64,000 nt of DNA. It comes from Homarus americanus (Eukaryota; Arthropoda; Malacostraca; Decapoda; Nephropidae). The notes under the pieces were generated by a model. The model saw nothing but the letters and a program-made list of their open reading frames with translations, had not been told where the DNA came from and made no database searches. The first letter of the stretch is position 1. Each line of letters begins with the position of its first letter. The DNA is taken from positions 1,107,661 through 1,171,660 of the forward strand of contig NW_024720773.1 of NCBI RefSeq assembly GCF_018991925.1, read 5' to 3'. Below are positions 1 through 9,668 of the stretch, piece by piece. The position numbers and the translations under genes are program-made.

Positions 1-539
1 GTTGAAGCGTTCAACACCACTCACAATGGATCTTGTATGTTCCAACTGTAAACAGACATATCTAAGTTGACTCAAAACAAGGGTGTTCTCTCTCACACTC
101 AAATTAATTTTATAGAGAGGTTGGTTTCAGTAAGTCAGAGAAAATGGGATAACGGAGGACTGAGGTGTCTTGAAGTGATGAGAAAACGGACTCCTCAGAT
201 GGAGGACTCAAACGAAAGCAGAGTTACATGTTTTGTGGGCTATTGAGTGTAATATGAATCATTTGATTTTGGCGCTAACTGACGTGTAAGACCGTGGTCG
301 TTACAGGTGTACCTTCAGTAGTGTTTCAAACTCTTCTCTCTTATCAAGGAACGTGTCAGTATTAGTGTACATGACATTCAAGCCAGAATTTGTTCTCGGT
401 AACGTCTCTGCTCTTAGTAGTAACTCCGGCCCCCTTCCATTCTCAGAAGCTGCGGCATTTGCTAAAGACACTGTATTTTGCAGGGTGTGGTTAGAAATGT
501 CAGTGTTTACACGGCGCTCGCCTCCTCCCGGCTGGTAGG
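1..539. other. Unassigned sequence, no gene seen
   Basis: Non-repetitive, moderately AT-rich DNA. A 61-codon reading frame at 353-538 has no recognisable motif and no coding context. I can name nothing in it. Confidence 0.5.
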
Positions 540-1230
540 CGGAGCTGGTGCCACCTCCCTGGTGGGGATAGAGCAGGTGGAGGGTGCACTGCTGCCCACT
601 GGCTCTGTGTCAGCACACTTGCTTCCACTACCCTCCCCCTGAATATAACCCATGTACACCCATCTCCGTTCCTCCTTGACTCCTCCCTCTTCTACTTCAA
701 GTCCTGCAGGAGCTTCTTGTTCTGTTCCCTCTGCATTACCGTGCAATGTGGGTGAATGAATACACTTCGAAATGCCTCGCTCCTTGCTAAGTTTTTTGCC
801 TGCCGAATAACCTCCCATTTCTCCTCCTCACTGACTAGTGTGGATCCTGAGGGGGCGAGGCTTATCCCTCTGCTTTTGTCCCAGCCTCCTCACATCCTGA
901 GGGGTTGATGGCATCTTCAGAACCTCTGTACAAGTATTCTTAAACTGCATCTTATCATGTGTTATCCTACTCTCAGTTCCCTCCACCTGGTTCTCAGGGA
1001 CTCCAAAAACTACTACATTGTTCATGCGCTGGAAACGTTCCCGTTTTTCCTCCTCTCCCTAAACAGTAGGTCCGCTAATTGTCATTTCTTCGACGCACTT
1101 CTTCAGAGTACTTAGCTGGTGTAGAACCTGTTCTGATCCTGCATTACTCTCCGCCACCTCCCGTGGCCGTGTTATGGCCTCAGCACACTTAGTTGTTTCT
1201 TTTGATTTGATATTTGCATATTTTGCTTTA
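540..1230 (-). pseudogene. Broken ORF1 of a CR1/jockey-like LINE
   Basis: Read on the minus strand, three segments follow each other as in the nucleic-acid-binding ORF1 proteins of arthropod non-LTR retrotransposons. First is a heptad-like stretch (SEQVLHQLSTLKKCVEEM, about 1120-1060). Next comes a charged EEEKRER stretch leading into NNVVVFGVPE (about 1060-1000), then VRRLGQKQRDKPRPLRI (about 890-845). A frameshift follows into EEEKWEVIRQAKNLARSEAF (about 825-770) and FIHPHCTVMQREQNKKL. ORF1 proteins of this kind coat element RNA and assist target-primed reverse transcription. The copy is dead: there is an in-frame TAG just before the EEEKRER stretch and at least one frameshift near 840. No endonuclease or reverse transcriptase follows downstream at 1-540. 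The family call rests on motif order, not on a search. Confidence 0.6.
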
Positions 1231-2035
1231 CTTGTGATATTTAATGTACTTTTTTAGCTAACTTAATCAATACTGAATGTAAATGTCATTAAATTACTTA
1301 TTTTATATGATAATCTTCTTATCCCTTTCATAACTTTAATTTGTCTGTCACAAACAGTGATTCTTGTGTGTGTGCTCCTTACTTGATGCATCCACGTATT
1401 TCTACCCCTAAATTATTCACTCTGTATTTTTACTTGTCAACTTTGCCTTTCCTCAATATTGTGGGTAGCAAGGAGGGACATCACAGTATGTATGTATGTA
1501 TATATGTATGTGGCCAATATTACCCAGTTTCCCTCAGGAACAACATTGTATATATACGTTTTCTACAAGTCTCGCTGAACAGAGAGAACATTAAGATAGG
1601 AGAGACTTACCTGGTGGTCAACACAGTACAGTACAGTACAGTAGACACTCAGCAATATCTTTGTAACCGCCCAATGAGCGACTGTTGGATAATGAGACCC
1701 TTGCACGTAGGACTCGATTGTTCATTATTCGGTCAAAACCTGCTGAGTACAAATTACATATGTTACATATGAGATAATTAATTCATTCGTACGTTCCTTC
1801 ACTATTAACAACTACATATGACATATTTGAGTAGAGTGGGGTGTTAAACCATATAAAAAACTTACGTGTTTCGGGTCTAATGTAGGACTTATTCGCACCC
1901 TGACTTGTTAGCTCACTGGACGGCTAGAGACTGTCTTCTGAACCCCACAGGGAGCGAGTCAGCCCGAGGCGAGGGCCATCTGTTTCACATTTAACATCTC
2001 AGCAAAGTTCGTTGTCAACACTCTGTCTCTCTCAT
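1231..2035. other. AT-rich unassigned sequence
   Basis: AT-rich DNA with a short (CAGTA)n run near 1624-1645 and TATG-rich sequence near 1487-1510. A 143-codon reading frame at 1341-1772 has low-complexity composition and no recognisable domain. A perfect minus-strand splice-donor consensus (CAG/GTAAGT) lies at 1605-1613. The distal part may belong to the 3' LTR of the Pao element that follows. Confidence 0.4.
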
Positions 2036-2090
2036 GTCTCTCTTTCTCTCTCTCTCTATCCCTCTCTTTCTCTCTCTTTTCTAGTTTATC
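2036..2090. repeat. (TC)n polypyrimidine microsatellite
   Basis: An imperfect TCTCTC tract of about 55 bp, directly beside the predicted 3' LTR edge of the Pao element. Confidence 0.85.
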
Positions 2091-2249
2091 CTACTGTGGC
2101 GGTAACACTCCCCCTGTTGAGCTTGCTCGAAACCCATTGTCTGCCGGGAGTTTCACTCTCTGACTCCCTCCAATAGGCAGAGCTTTGTCACTGGACGTAT
2201 TAACACTGAGTCCTTCGTCTTCACTTTGGCACGCCGCACCAGGCCATCA

Positions 2250-2987
2250 TCACCTGGTACCACCTTCAATACCCTTCCTAGCATCCATTTTCTCCTTGGG
2301 AGAGGAGGTCCAGATTTGATGACGATTTCCCCAGTGCTTCTGTCGCCGCTGGAGTGTCGGGAGATATTCCTTCACCCACCTCTTCCAGAATTGGTCTGCA
2401 ATGAATTGGGCATGCTTCCATTTTCTTCGGTACGCTTCTGCTATGGAGTGATCGCCTTCAGTGGGCAGGGTACCCGCGTGCGTTCGCAGTAGGTGAAGCG
2501 GTGTGAGTGCTTCTAGGTCTCTCGGGTCGTCGGATGCTGGGGTGATGGGCCTCACGTTGACAATCTCTTCCACGGCACAGAACAGGGTGTTGAGTCGCTC
2601 GTTGTCTAGTGCCTGTGTGCCCAATACCCCCTAGAGAACTTTCTTCATTGTGCGGATCTGACGCTCCCATACTCCACCCATGTGAGAGGCAGTCGGAGGG
2701 TTGAACTCCCATTTTATTTGTCTCTGGAAGAGTGTGTTCCTAACATTATCACTGCTGTTCCACTTACTCACCGCCTCCCGAAGTTCTCTGTTCGCTCCAA
2801 TCATGTTGGTTCCATTGTCGGATCTGATGAGCTTGGGAGGTCCTCTGTGGGATGTGAACCTCGTCATGGCGTTGATGAATGAGTCTGTGTTCAGTGAGGT
2901 GAGGACTTCCAGGTGTATAGCTCGGGTGGCCAGACATGTAAACAAGCATCCCCATCTTTTCGCCCGGGCCTGGCCTTGTTTAACCAT
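2250..2987 (-). pseudogene. Pao integrase core and C-terminal domain
   Basis: The segment 2987-2631 carries the DDE integrase core, with WGCLFTCLATRAIHLEV, SDNGTNMIGA and NPPTASHMGGVWERQIR. These are the hallmark Pao strings around the second acidic residue and the catalytic E. The segment 2624-2250 continues in the same frame after a single TAG (about 2631). It resembles the Pao integrase C-terminal region (RRKWKHAQFIADQFWKRWVKEYL, written here as overlapping parts RRKWKHAQFIADQF and FWKRWVKEYLP). Integrase joins element cDNA to chromosomal DNA. The in-frame stop would remove the C-terminal domain. Confidence 0.85.
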
Positions 2988-3640
2988 GAAGGGACCAAAA
3001 CAGTCGACTCCGGTGCAGGTGAATGGCCGATCTTCTGGATGTACCCGGTCCTCTGGCAGGTCGGCTTGGCGTTGGTGGGTAGGCTTCCAATTGCGTCTTC
3101 GACAAATTACACACGTACTCGATCGATCAACTTAAGGCACTTGGGTATCCAATATGTCTCGCGTAGTGCTGCTCAAGTGTGCTCGTGTCCTGAGTGGCCA
3201 ACCCTGGTCGAATGTACCTCTTGTACGATAAGTTCTGTGGTTTTGCCCCTGGGTAACAGTATGGGGTTCCTTTGGTCTGGATGGGGAGCAGCACGCTTCA
3301 GTTGGTCGCCTACTCTGATCAGGCCGTCTGCACCCAGGTAAGGTTCCAGTCTGCTTACGTCACCAGTCCTGACGGAGCGTCCTCGTTCCAGCGCGTCCAT
3401 CTCGTGGGGAAATCCCTTCCTTTGTATCAGGCTCAAGACAGCTAATATTGCCTCATCCAACTCGCTGATCTTCAGTCGATCTTCTTGGTGACGTTCTTCC
3501 TTTTGGATAGCTAAAGCGCCACTGTAGGAACCTCCTGAGCCACGCCACATCGTTCAGTAGCTTATGCCATGAGGAGTACCTCACCCATAGCCCTTTTAGG
3601 GTACTCTCCCCCTGCTCAGTGCTCGTTGCCAGTACTGTTG
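2988..3640 (-). pseudogene. Pao integrase N-terminal zinc-binding region and linker
   Basis: The minus-strand frame at 3550-3173 shows LIRVGDQLKRA, NPILLPRGKTTELIVQEVH and a second His-containing stretch (STRVGHSGHEHT). This matches the H2C2 zinc-binding head of Pao integrase. A frameshift near 3170 leads into CVICRRRNWKP (the C-x2-C half of the finger) and TCTGVDCFGPFMVK, which runs into the integrase core. Sequence from 3550 to about 3640 reads as the RNase H-integrase linker. Confidence 0.75.
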
Positions 3641-3707
3641 CTTCTCCCTTTACCTCCGGGTCTCCACATGCAAGGTTAGGAATCGGCTTTGGGTTCTTTG
3701 GCCAATA

Positions 3708-3778
3708 TTTTATTATTATTATTATTTTTATTGTTATTATTATTTTTTAAATTTATTTATTTTTTTTATTTTTTTTTT
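3708..3778. repeat. AT-rich (ATT/TTTA)n insertion inside Pao pol
   Basis: A 71-bp run made only of A and T apart from a single G. It splits the Pao linker between GPPFLLLE and WPKNPKP on the minus strand. Most likely it is an A-rich tail or a microsatellite expansion acquired after the element died. Confidence 0.8.
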
Positions 3779-4301
3779 CCAACAAAAGAAAGGGGGGTCC
3801 CTGAATCCATCTGCAGTCCTTGTTCAATTCTGCCCCATGCAGTCCACGGCTGTCATCATCAGCTAGGTTTTGGTTGGAGCTCACGTGTCGCCATTGTTCT
3901 GCGTCAGAATTCTCATGTATCCTTGCAATTTGGTTTGCCACAAAGGTATGGAAGCGCCGTTCTGTGTTTCATATGTAGTGAAGGGTGACCATGCTGTCTG
4001 TCGAGAACACTGATCTGTCGATCTGCAACTCTAGTTCTTCTCTCAGTTGTTTGTCTGCTTTGGCCGCTAACACTGCCGCACATAGCTCGAGCCGAGGTAT
4101 GGTTTGCTGTTTCAGAGGAGCTACCTTGGCTCTGCCACACACAAAGGAGGTAGAGTGGGCTCCATCTCCACTTGTGATCCTGAGGTAGGATACAGCCCCA
4201 TATGCTTGCTGGGAGGCGTCGCAGAAGTGGTGCAGTTGTACTGTAGGTTTTGGATTTGCACATTTAGGTTGGTAACATCGAAGGATGCGTACTTGGGACA
4301 A
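3779..4301 (-). pseudogene. Pao RNase H domain
   Basis: The minus strand reads LHHFCDASQQAYGAVSYLRI, then FVCGRAKVAPLKQQTIPRLE and FSTDSMVTLHYI. These correspond to the acidic active-site segments of the RNase H-like domain in Pao pol. A frameshift near 3960 leads to RIHENSDAEQWRHV and NQNLADDDSRGLHG, the normal end of the domain before the integrase linker. The domain removes RNA from the RNA:DNA hybrid during reverse transcription. This copy is frameshifted. Confidence 0.8.
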
Positions 4302-4311
4302 GTGGTGAAGT

Positions 4312-4650
4312 TCATTTAGCCACTACCGCCAAGCAGCTCTGTTGTGTTTGGTCATTGCTCATCCCACCTGATAGTTGGTCGTCTGTCCACCACAGGAAGT
4401 GCAGGATGTCTCGATGCTCAGGCAGTACTCGTACCTGGTGGAACATAGCCTCGATATCAGCCATGAGTGCCAACTTTTCTTGTCGGAAGCTAATAAGGAC
4501 TCCCATCAATTTGTTGTTGAGGTCTGACCCTTGCATCACTTGGCTGTTCAGGGACACTGACTCATACGTTGCTGCACAGTCAAAAACTGTTCTCAACTTC
4601 TCGGGCTTATTTAGGTTCAATACTGGGTGATGTGGGAGATACTCGCCCAT
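4312..4650 (-). pseudogene. Pao reverse transcriptase fragment
   Basis: The fragment contains [57 protein letters not shown] and DILHFLWW, the first half of a Pao reverse transcriptase. The acidic ADIEAMF motif is kept. The later YxDD-containing part is absent: after FLWWTDD the sequence passes within about 30 residues into the RNase H region, where a complete Pao pol has roughly 250 residues. A second deletion lies at its N-terminal edge near 4640. There the post-protease string [10 protein letters not shown] jumps directly to YLPHHPV. Both junctions look like internal deletions of several hundred bases. Confidence 0.85.
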
Positions 4651-5130
4651 TTATGGTCCTTCCTAGAAGTGTGCGCACCGCGAACGGCTCTCCGTTCTCA
4701 CCGGTCCTTACCTCTAATGTTGTTAGGGCTTATGGTATATCCAACCCTATCTAGAGATCCATTCTTTCCGGTGCATTGAGTGATGTGGTTCCTTGGAGGT
4801 GCCTCCACTTGGCAACGGCTCTGGTGTCCACAACCTAACTAGGATTCTGGGAATGTTGATGGATCGACTTCTTCTTATTCCGATGCTAGTCACCTTCAGA
4901 TCGATCTCTTTGGCCTTCACGCTCTTCGTCTCCTTCAGGATCATGCCTATGGAGATGGAAACAGACTTCCCTGTTATTCGTAGTCGGTTAGCTAGGCTCT
5001 CGGTGCAGGAAGGCCTGTTGCTGACTGAGTCCAAGAGTGCTCCGGTGATCACTGTTGTATTCGTTTCTTGCCTTATCTCCCCGACCTTGACCTTTAATAT
5101 GGGGAGTGCAACTCTGCCTGGATCTGCTAG
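4651..5130 (-). pseudogene. Pao aspartic protease fragment
   Basis: The minus strand shows VITGALLDSVSNRPSCTESL, matching the retropepsin active-site region of Pao elements. The normal D-S/T-G triplet reads D-S-V here, so the flap-contacting glycine is lost. The domain continues through LRITGK and ISIGMILKE to about 4747. Beyond that, frame-shifted sequence shows ALTTLEVRTGENGEPFAVRT, the usual link between protease and reverse transcriptase. In-frame stops occur near 4747 and 4730. Confidence 0.7.
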
Positions 5131-5225
5131 TCATATGTCTTTTTTTTTTGCACAGGATGTAAAGGGGTGCCCAATAAACTAGCCCCCATCGGGGCAATAA
5201 AAAAAATCTAAAAATCTCATATGTC
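5131..5225 (-). mobile_element. 77-bp poly(A) retroposon with 9-bp target-site duplication
   Basis: An insertion (5140-5216) is flanked by perfect 9-bp direct repeats TCATATGTC at 5131-5139 and 5217-5225. On the minus strand it ends in an A10 run directly before the right-hand repeat. That is the signature of LINE-mediated retroposition of a short RNA. It interrupts the Pao element just upstream of its protease. Its body (TTGCCCCGATGGGGGC, GTTTATTGGGCACCCC) looks like a truncated SINE or small-RNA 3' end; I cannot name the family with certainty. Confidence 0.75.
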
Positions 5226-5230
5226 GTTGT

Positions 5231-5679
5231 AAGGGCGGAAACGATCTTCCTGCTGGTTACCGCTACTAACTCGCTCGTTTGCTGGTGCAGACGACACTTG
5301 GGGCGGTTGGACAGAGGTGAGAACGGCAGCGACTATCTGGGTCACAGGCAGATTCAACCCAGCCGCCATACAGTCACTATCTAGCTACCCCGCTGTCCGT
5401 CAAATTCTGGCTGTGATCTCATCATAGGTCCTGGACTCGTGGGCTGTGTTCCCAGACCTTCACCTATCGACTGTCAATTCTCTGGTCATCTACCACGACA
5501 GCATACCACGACTGCCAGTTCATCTCATTCCGTCTGTGTCCCGGTGTTCTCCTGCCATTTCAAGACGTCGCTCGAGTGTGGAGTTGAATGGACGCTTCCC
5601 TACCCTGAGTGTGCATCACCGTGTTCCAGTACCTTCCCCCAGGGCCACTGCCGTAGGAAATATTTGTTCATTGTTTGAT
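5231..5679. other. Unassigned sequence (possible eroded Pao gag)
   Basis: Position relative to the minus-strand protease suggests former gag, but no zinc knuckle or other gag motif is readable in any frame. Short plus-strand reading frames at 5439-5694 have no recognisable domain. Confidence 0.3.
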
Positions 5680-5800
5680 TCTATCAGTTGTTGACTCCCA
5701 TTAATTGTTTGATTCTATTAATTGCTGACTCCCATTAATTGTTTGCTCCCTTAAATTGTTTGCTTCCATTAATTGTTTGACTCCCGTAATTGTTATTTGA
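5680..5800. repeat. Imperfect ~21-24-bp tandem repeat
   Basis: Five or more copies of a unit around GACTCCCATTAATTGTTT, with variable spacing. Confidence 0.75.
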
Positions 5801-6370
5801 TGTTTGTTGAGTGGTGTCAGAGTTTTGTGTTATATTTTTATTGTAAAGAGATGTCAATCTCAAACGGTTGTTTGTTATTCCTCAGAAAACCATGGTCCTT
5901 GACTTTCCTTTATTAAGATCCTGATTAGCCTGGTAAGGGATTTCTATCCCCAAAGTCCCAGGCCTTTACAGTCGTAATCTTCGAGCCCTTCACACTGGTT
6001 ATTTTCTCGATCGTACCTGGGTCTCCAGCACCTGGGTCGGTGCTGGAGGTTAGTACAGCGTCCTTTCTGGGATGGTCAAAGTATTACAATATAAGTGTGT
6101 CAAATGAGGAGTGACTGATCCACATGTAATTTAAGGTTTTTGAAATATGTAGTTAAAATAAAAGATATAGATGGTGTATGGTGGAAGCATCGTGGTCTAG
6201 CACACACACACATAAGCGCTGTAAACGTTGTGTGGATTCACTGGGTGGTTTGGAAGTGTTTATTTCCATTCATAATTTCGTAACTACAACCTATGGTAAT
6301 TTTTCTTCATGTTTGTATGTATATTACGTATGTTGTATGTATGCCATGTATGTACTCTATATATACACAT
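5801..6370. other. Unassigned sequence, no gene seen
   Basis: AT-rich DNA with a TATG-rich stretch near 6315-6366. No coding motif recognised. Confidence 0.4.
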
Positions 6371-6710
6371 TATTTCTCTAGTCAGTAGCGTGTGGCAATG
6401 CCCCTGTTTCATGTCACCACACGCTTAGATAAATGTGCCTGGCGACATTTGGAAGCTGATAGTATACCACTTACCACATGTCGCCTGAGAGGTCAGAGTG
6501 AGGTCAGTTGACCCTATAGGAGTGTAAGGACTACCTGCGCTTGTAATCGCACCCCTGTATATTTCTGTTAATAAGAACCTACAGAACTCTACAGGTGTTT
6601 ATGCTCGCTCCTGTAGTTAGAACCAAGTACCCCGAACATCTCCATGGCGCAGTGAGTATCAAGTGATTGATTAAGTGGAAATAAGTGCGTTCGTGTAAAA
6701 TCAAGGCCAG
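6371..6710 (+). other. Possible LTR or promoter-like block with perfect 9-bp inverted repeat
   Basis: AGCGTGTGG (6387-6395) and CCACACGCT (6417-6425) form a perfect 9-bp stem with a 21-nt loop. The following 250 bp are unusually balanced in composition for this region. They resemble the U3/R part of an LTR in texture only. No matching second LTR, polypurine tract or primer-binding site is established. Confidence 0.25.
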
Positions 6711-6928
6711 TAGACCTCCTCCGTCAACTCCGTCATCCGTCGCCATTGCCTCCCATAAAAATTCGTTTGAATAACCAACGAGTTTTGAGCAGTGTGCAGT
6801 GACTGCAATTTCCTGTGAAGTGTCATTAAGTGCCCCTCGTGTGTGTGCATTGTTAAAGTGTGTGTCCTTGTTTTAAAGGATTCCCTAAGGTGGAAGGCTG
6901 ATATAGGAGGGTGTGTCATAGGAGGGAA

Positions 6929-7254
6929 GATCAGCTAAAACTAATGGCCCATCACTTTTTTGGTAGATTTTAGTGTATATAAACAGAAAATAATTTCAGT
7001 TTCAATATTTTGCAATCTTTTGCTAGATAAATTTTAGCGTTAAATTTATCAAAAATCTAACGTACAGCTGCATTAGTGCATTACAATTAAATAGTGAACA
7101 TTGCTTTCTGACTTCATTCTTTAACAACCCAACTAACAATATTTTTTTCTGTTTCAGATTCTGATGCATTTATAAGTTGATAATATTTGCGATGGCTGCT
7201 TGTGTGAGGACGAGGAACCAAAAATCCAGCCATCTCAGTCACTCTCGGGACAAT
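6929..7254 (+). repeat. Direct duplication, copy 1 (~400-bp period)
   Basis: Shares with 7329-7630 the ordered landmarks CCCATCACTTTTT, TATAAACAGAAAATAA, ATTAAATAGTGAACATTG, TTTTTTCTGTTTCAGATTC and CCAGCCATCTCAGTCACT. The spacing is about 400 bp. Numerous small indels separate the two copies. Confidence 0.9.
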
Positions 7255-8960
7255 TTTATCTGCACCACAGTTGATCCCGGTGGAGATGAAATAAGGCACA
7301 CTCCTATTAGGGTGGGTTATGAGGGAAGATTGCCAAACTAATGGGCCCATCACTTTTTGGTAGATTTAGTATATAAACAGAAAATAACAACAATATTTTG
7401 CAACCTTTGCTAGGGTAAATTTTAGTGAAATTTTATCACACCCAATGTGCCAGCTGCATTAGTATTACAATTAAATAGTGAACATTGCTTTCTGACTTTA
7501 CTTTCAACAACCCAACCATAAATAAATATTTTTTTCTGTTTCAGATTCTGAGTATTTATGGGCTGATAGCTACTTGTGATGGCTGCTGCCAGGACGAGAA
7601 CCAAAATCCAGCCATCTCAGTCACTATCTAGTCTGGGAGAGAGCCCTGGGAAGTCGGAGTTGCCTACATTGGAGAGATGCTTGAGATACGGTGTTTTAAT
7701 CAGGCAACCAGTGAAAGAACCAAAGAACTTACACACAAATGCGAGATGCCAGTGATATGACCAAAGCTGTCTTGGCACAGTACACTCTGCCACTGGGCTC
7801 AGTCTGCTCCAGTCATAACAAAGTCAGAAGAAGATTAGGTGAGAGACTGCCAGTCAGGGTTAAAAAGGCAAGAGATATCTCTTGGGAGAGGAAACGAAAG
7901 TTATGACAGCTTTGCCAAGCAACTGGACCCACATTTAATATAATTACTTGTAAGCCCAATTGTCTTGGTCCTGAGTTTGATGACCGTGACCAAATCCGAG
8001 GCCCACATCTCCTGTATTTGGCAAGCGTGAACTGAAGATTCTTGTGATCGAACTGGCATTTGTCAGCACAGAGAGAGAAGACTGGCGTATAGGGCTCTCA
8101 TGATTTCTTTGTAGCCAGATATTCCGGAGTCTAAGAGACAGGAGGCTGCCACAGAGAGACAGAAGAGGAGAAGAGAGCGTTGAGGAAAGAGACTCTGAGA
8201 AGGCCTAGGGTGAGTAAAAGGCCGATGATTGAGCCGTTGATTCAGAGCCAATGACTTCCCCATGGCTGATCCGGAGGTTGACCAGAGAATGGGTGACGTC
8301 TTAACCCAGAAAATAACACTGATCCCAAACTTCCAGGCATAAGATTCGAAATAGGAAGCGATATCCCGGAGTATATCACAGCATAAAGTGACAATCACAC
8401 CGGTTTCTAACGAAATCAGAGATAGCAACAGCGTCGGGTTGACGGTGGTTTGATAACACCTGATGATGTCTAATCACCTGGGTGATAGATCATACGCAAG
8501 GAGGAGCTCTGGTAAGAAACTTGTCAGTAAACTCCAGAAGATGAGTTTGATATGATAAGAGAAAATGGAATCAATTGGTTTGTTCTTTGATGGGGAGGCG
8601 GGATGACACTAGTGTTCATGAAAGTTGGAGATTCTACGTTGTTCCCTGCCATGGTGAAGGAGGAACACTACCCAGCTGCAAAAAAATTGTGATAAAGGCT
8701 TGTAGGTATTTCACCTTGCAGAGAAAGATGACACGAAACCAGCTGGAGAGTGGCAGATAACATTAGAACTGGCTCCAGAGAGAGGAACGTGTGACCTAAC
8801 CTGCAGGCCATTAGAGGACAGCACCAACACGAACACAGGTGCAAGGGCAGTTGCACAGTGAGGAGAGTGAAGATTAAGAAGCTAATCTGGAATTGTGACC
8901 TACACCAACAAGTTGCCACTCAGACATCGATCCAGACTGATAGCAAGACTCTGATCTTAA
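7145..8960 (+). pseudogene. Decayed copy of an uncharacterised multicopy arthropod protein
   Basis: Coding-like scraps occur in a consistent order on the plus strand. A 58-codon frame opens at 7579 (MAAARTRTKIQPSQSL) and the frame is lost near 7680. Frame-switched scraps then read DMTKAVLAQYT (about 7755), KRELKILVIELAFVSTERE (about 8023-8075), a broken FFDG-like / VKEEH pair (about 8580-8670), DSTNTNTG (about 8816-8840), and WNCDLH with NKLPLRH in two frames (about 8885-8930). From memory, uncharacterised proteins amplified in several arthropod genomes carry similar strings: FDGRKD, EEH, DGTxxNTG and H-x-NELPLRH. At least five frameshifts or stops separate these scraps. The function of the family is unknown to me; the relation is an inference that needs a protein search. 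Confidence 0.4.
7329..7630 (+). repeat. Direct duplication, copy 2 (~400-bp period)
   Basis: Second copy of the block at 6929-7254, slightly shorter. It retains the polypyrimidine-CAG splice-acceptor-like string at about 7529-7544 and an ATG about 35 bp downstream (7579). Confidence 0.9.
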
Positions 8961-9216
8961 ACAAATGCTGACTCTACACTGTTAAATAAATCCGAGCTTT
9001 AGAAAAATCACACATTGGCCTCCACTCGTTGACTTACACAACTGTCATTGACGACCTGAGTACTGACCAGAACTATAGTTACAATTGAAAAAACAACAAA
9101 CTGGTCATACTGATAGACTTGTACCTGCAGATAGGCCCATCTCACATTCTAGGTCTCCTCACAGCTCTAGGTTCTAGAATTTGCAGCCAACATAAACTGA
9201 AAGGAAACCAGCTTCA

Positions 9217-9316
9217 NNNNNNNNNNNNNNNNNNNNNNNNNNNNNNNNNNNNNNNNNNNNNNNNNNNNNNNNNNNNNNNNNNNNNNNNNNNNNNNNNNNN
9301 NNNNNNNNNNNNNNNN
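9217..9316. other. Assembly gap (100 N)
   Basis: Exactly 100 N, the usual placeholder for a scaffold gap of unknown size. It lies at the left edge of the 8-bp array. Confidence 0.99.
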
Positions 9317-9668
9317 AGACACAGAGACACACAGAGACACACACAGAGACACAGAGACACACAGAGAGACACAGATACAGACACACAGAGAGACACAGCG
9401 ACACACAGACACACAGAGACACACAGACACAGAGATACGCATAGACACATAGAGACACAGAGACACACAGAGACACAGAGACATAGAGACACAGAGACAC
9501 ACACAGAGACACAGAGACACACACAGAGACACAGAGACATAGAGACACACACAGAGACACACACAGACACAGAGATACAGAGACACAGAGACATAGAGAT
9601 ACACACAGAGACACAGAGACACACAGTGAGACACAGAGAGACACAGAGACACACACAAAGACACATAA
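9317..9668. repeat. 8-bp AGACACAG-type array, left segment
   Basis: Variable copies of an 8-bp unit around AGACACAG; the plus strand is almost free of T. It continues to the right of two LINE insertions (11893-12053 and 13471-20514), so all three pieces were one array. Confidence 0.95.
9657..9668. other. Target-site duplication, left copy
   Basis: AAAGACACATAA here and at 11893-11904 is identical and flanks the LINE between them. The right half (ACATAA) also resembles the element's 3' tail, so the true duplication may be a few bases shorter. Confidence 0.7.

Larger units (their letters stand above)
2101..5230 (-). mobile_element. Degenerate BEL/Pao LTR retrotransposon (pol remnant)
   Basis: Minus-strand protein homology runs protease, reverse transcriptase, RNase H, zinc-binding integrase, integrase core and integrase C-terminal domain. 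This is the Pao/BEL pol order. The minus strand downstream of pol has GGGGGAG followed by TGTTACCG at about 2101-2113, matching a polypurine tract followed by an LTR starting TGT. The outer LTR boundary and the 5' LTR were not found. The gag region cannot be recognised upstream of the protease. Stops, frameshifts, two internal deletions in the reverse transcriptase region and two later insertions show it is inactive. Confidence 0.85.

Noticed and set aside
1341..1772. 143-codon plus-strand reading frame as a small gene
   Set aside because: Overlaps microsatellite-like sequence, and has no domain, signal peptide or coding composition.
7114..7604. Short minus-strand reading frames in the 400-bp duplication
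   Set aside because: They are antisense to the better supported plus-strand acceptor/ATG module and differ between the two copies.
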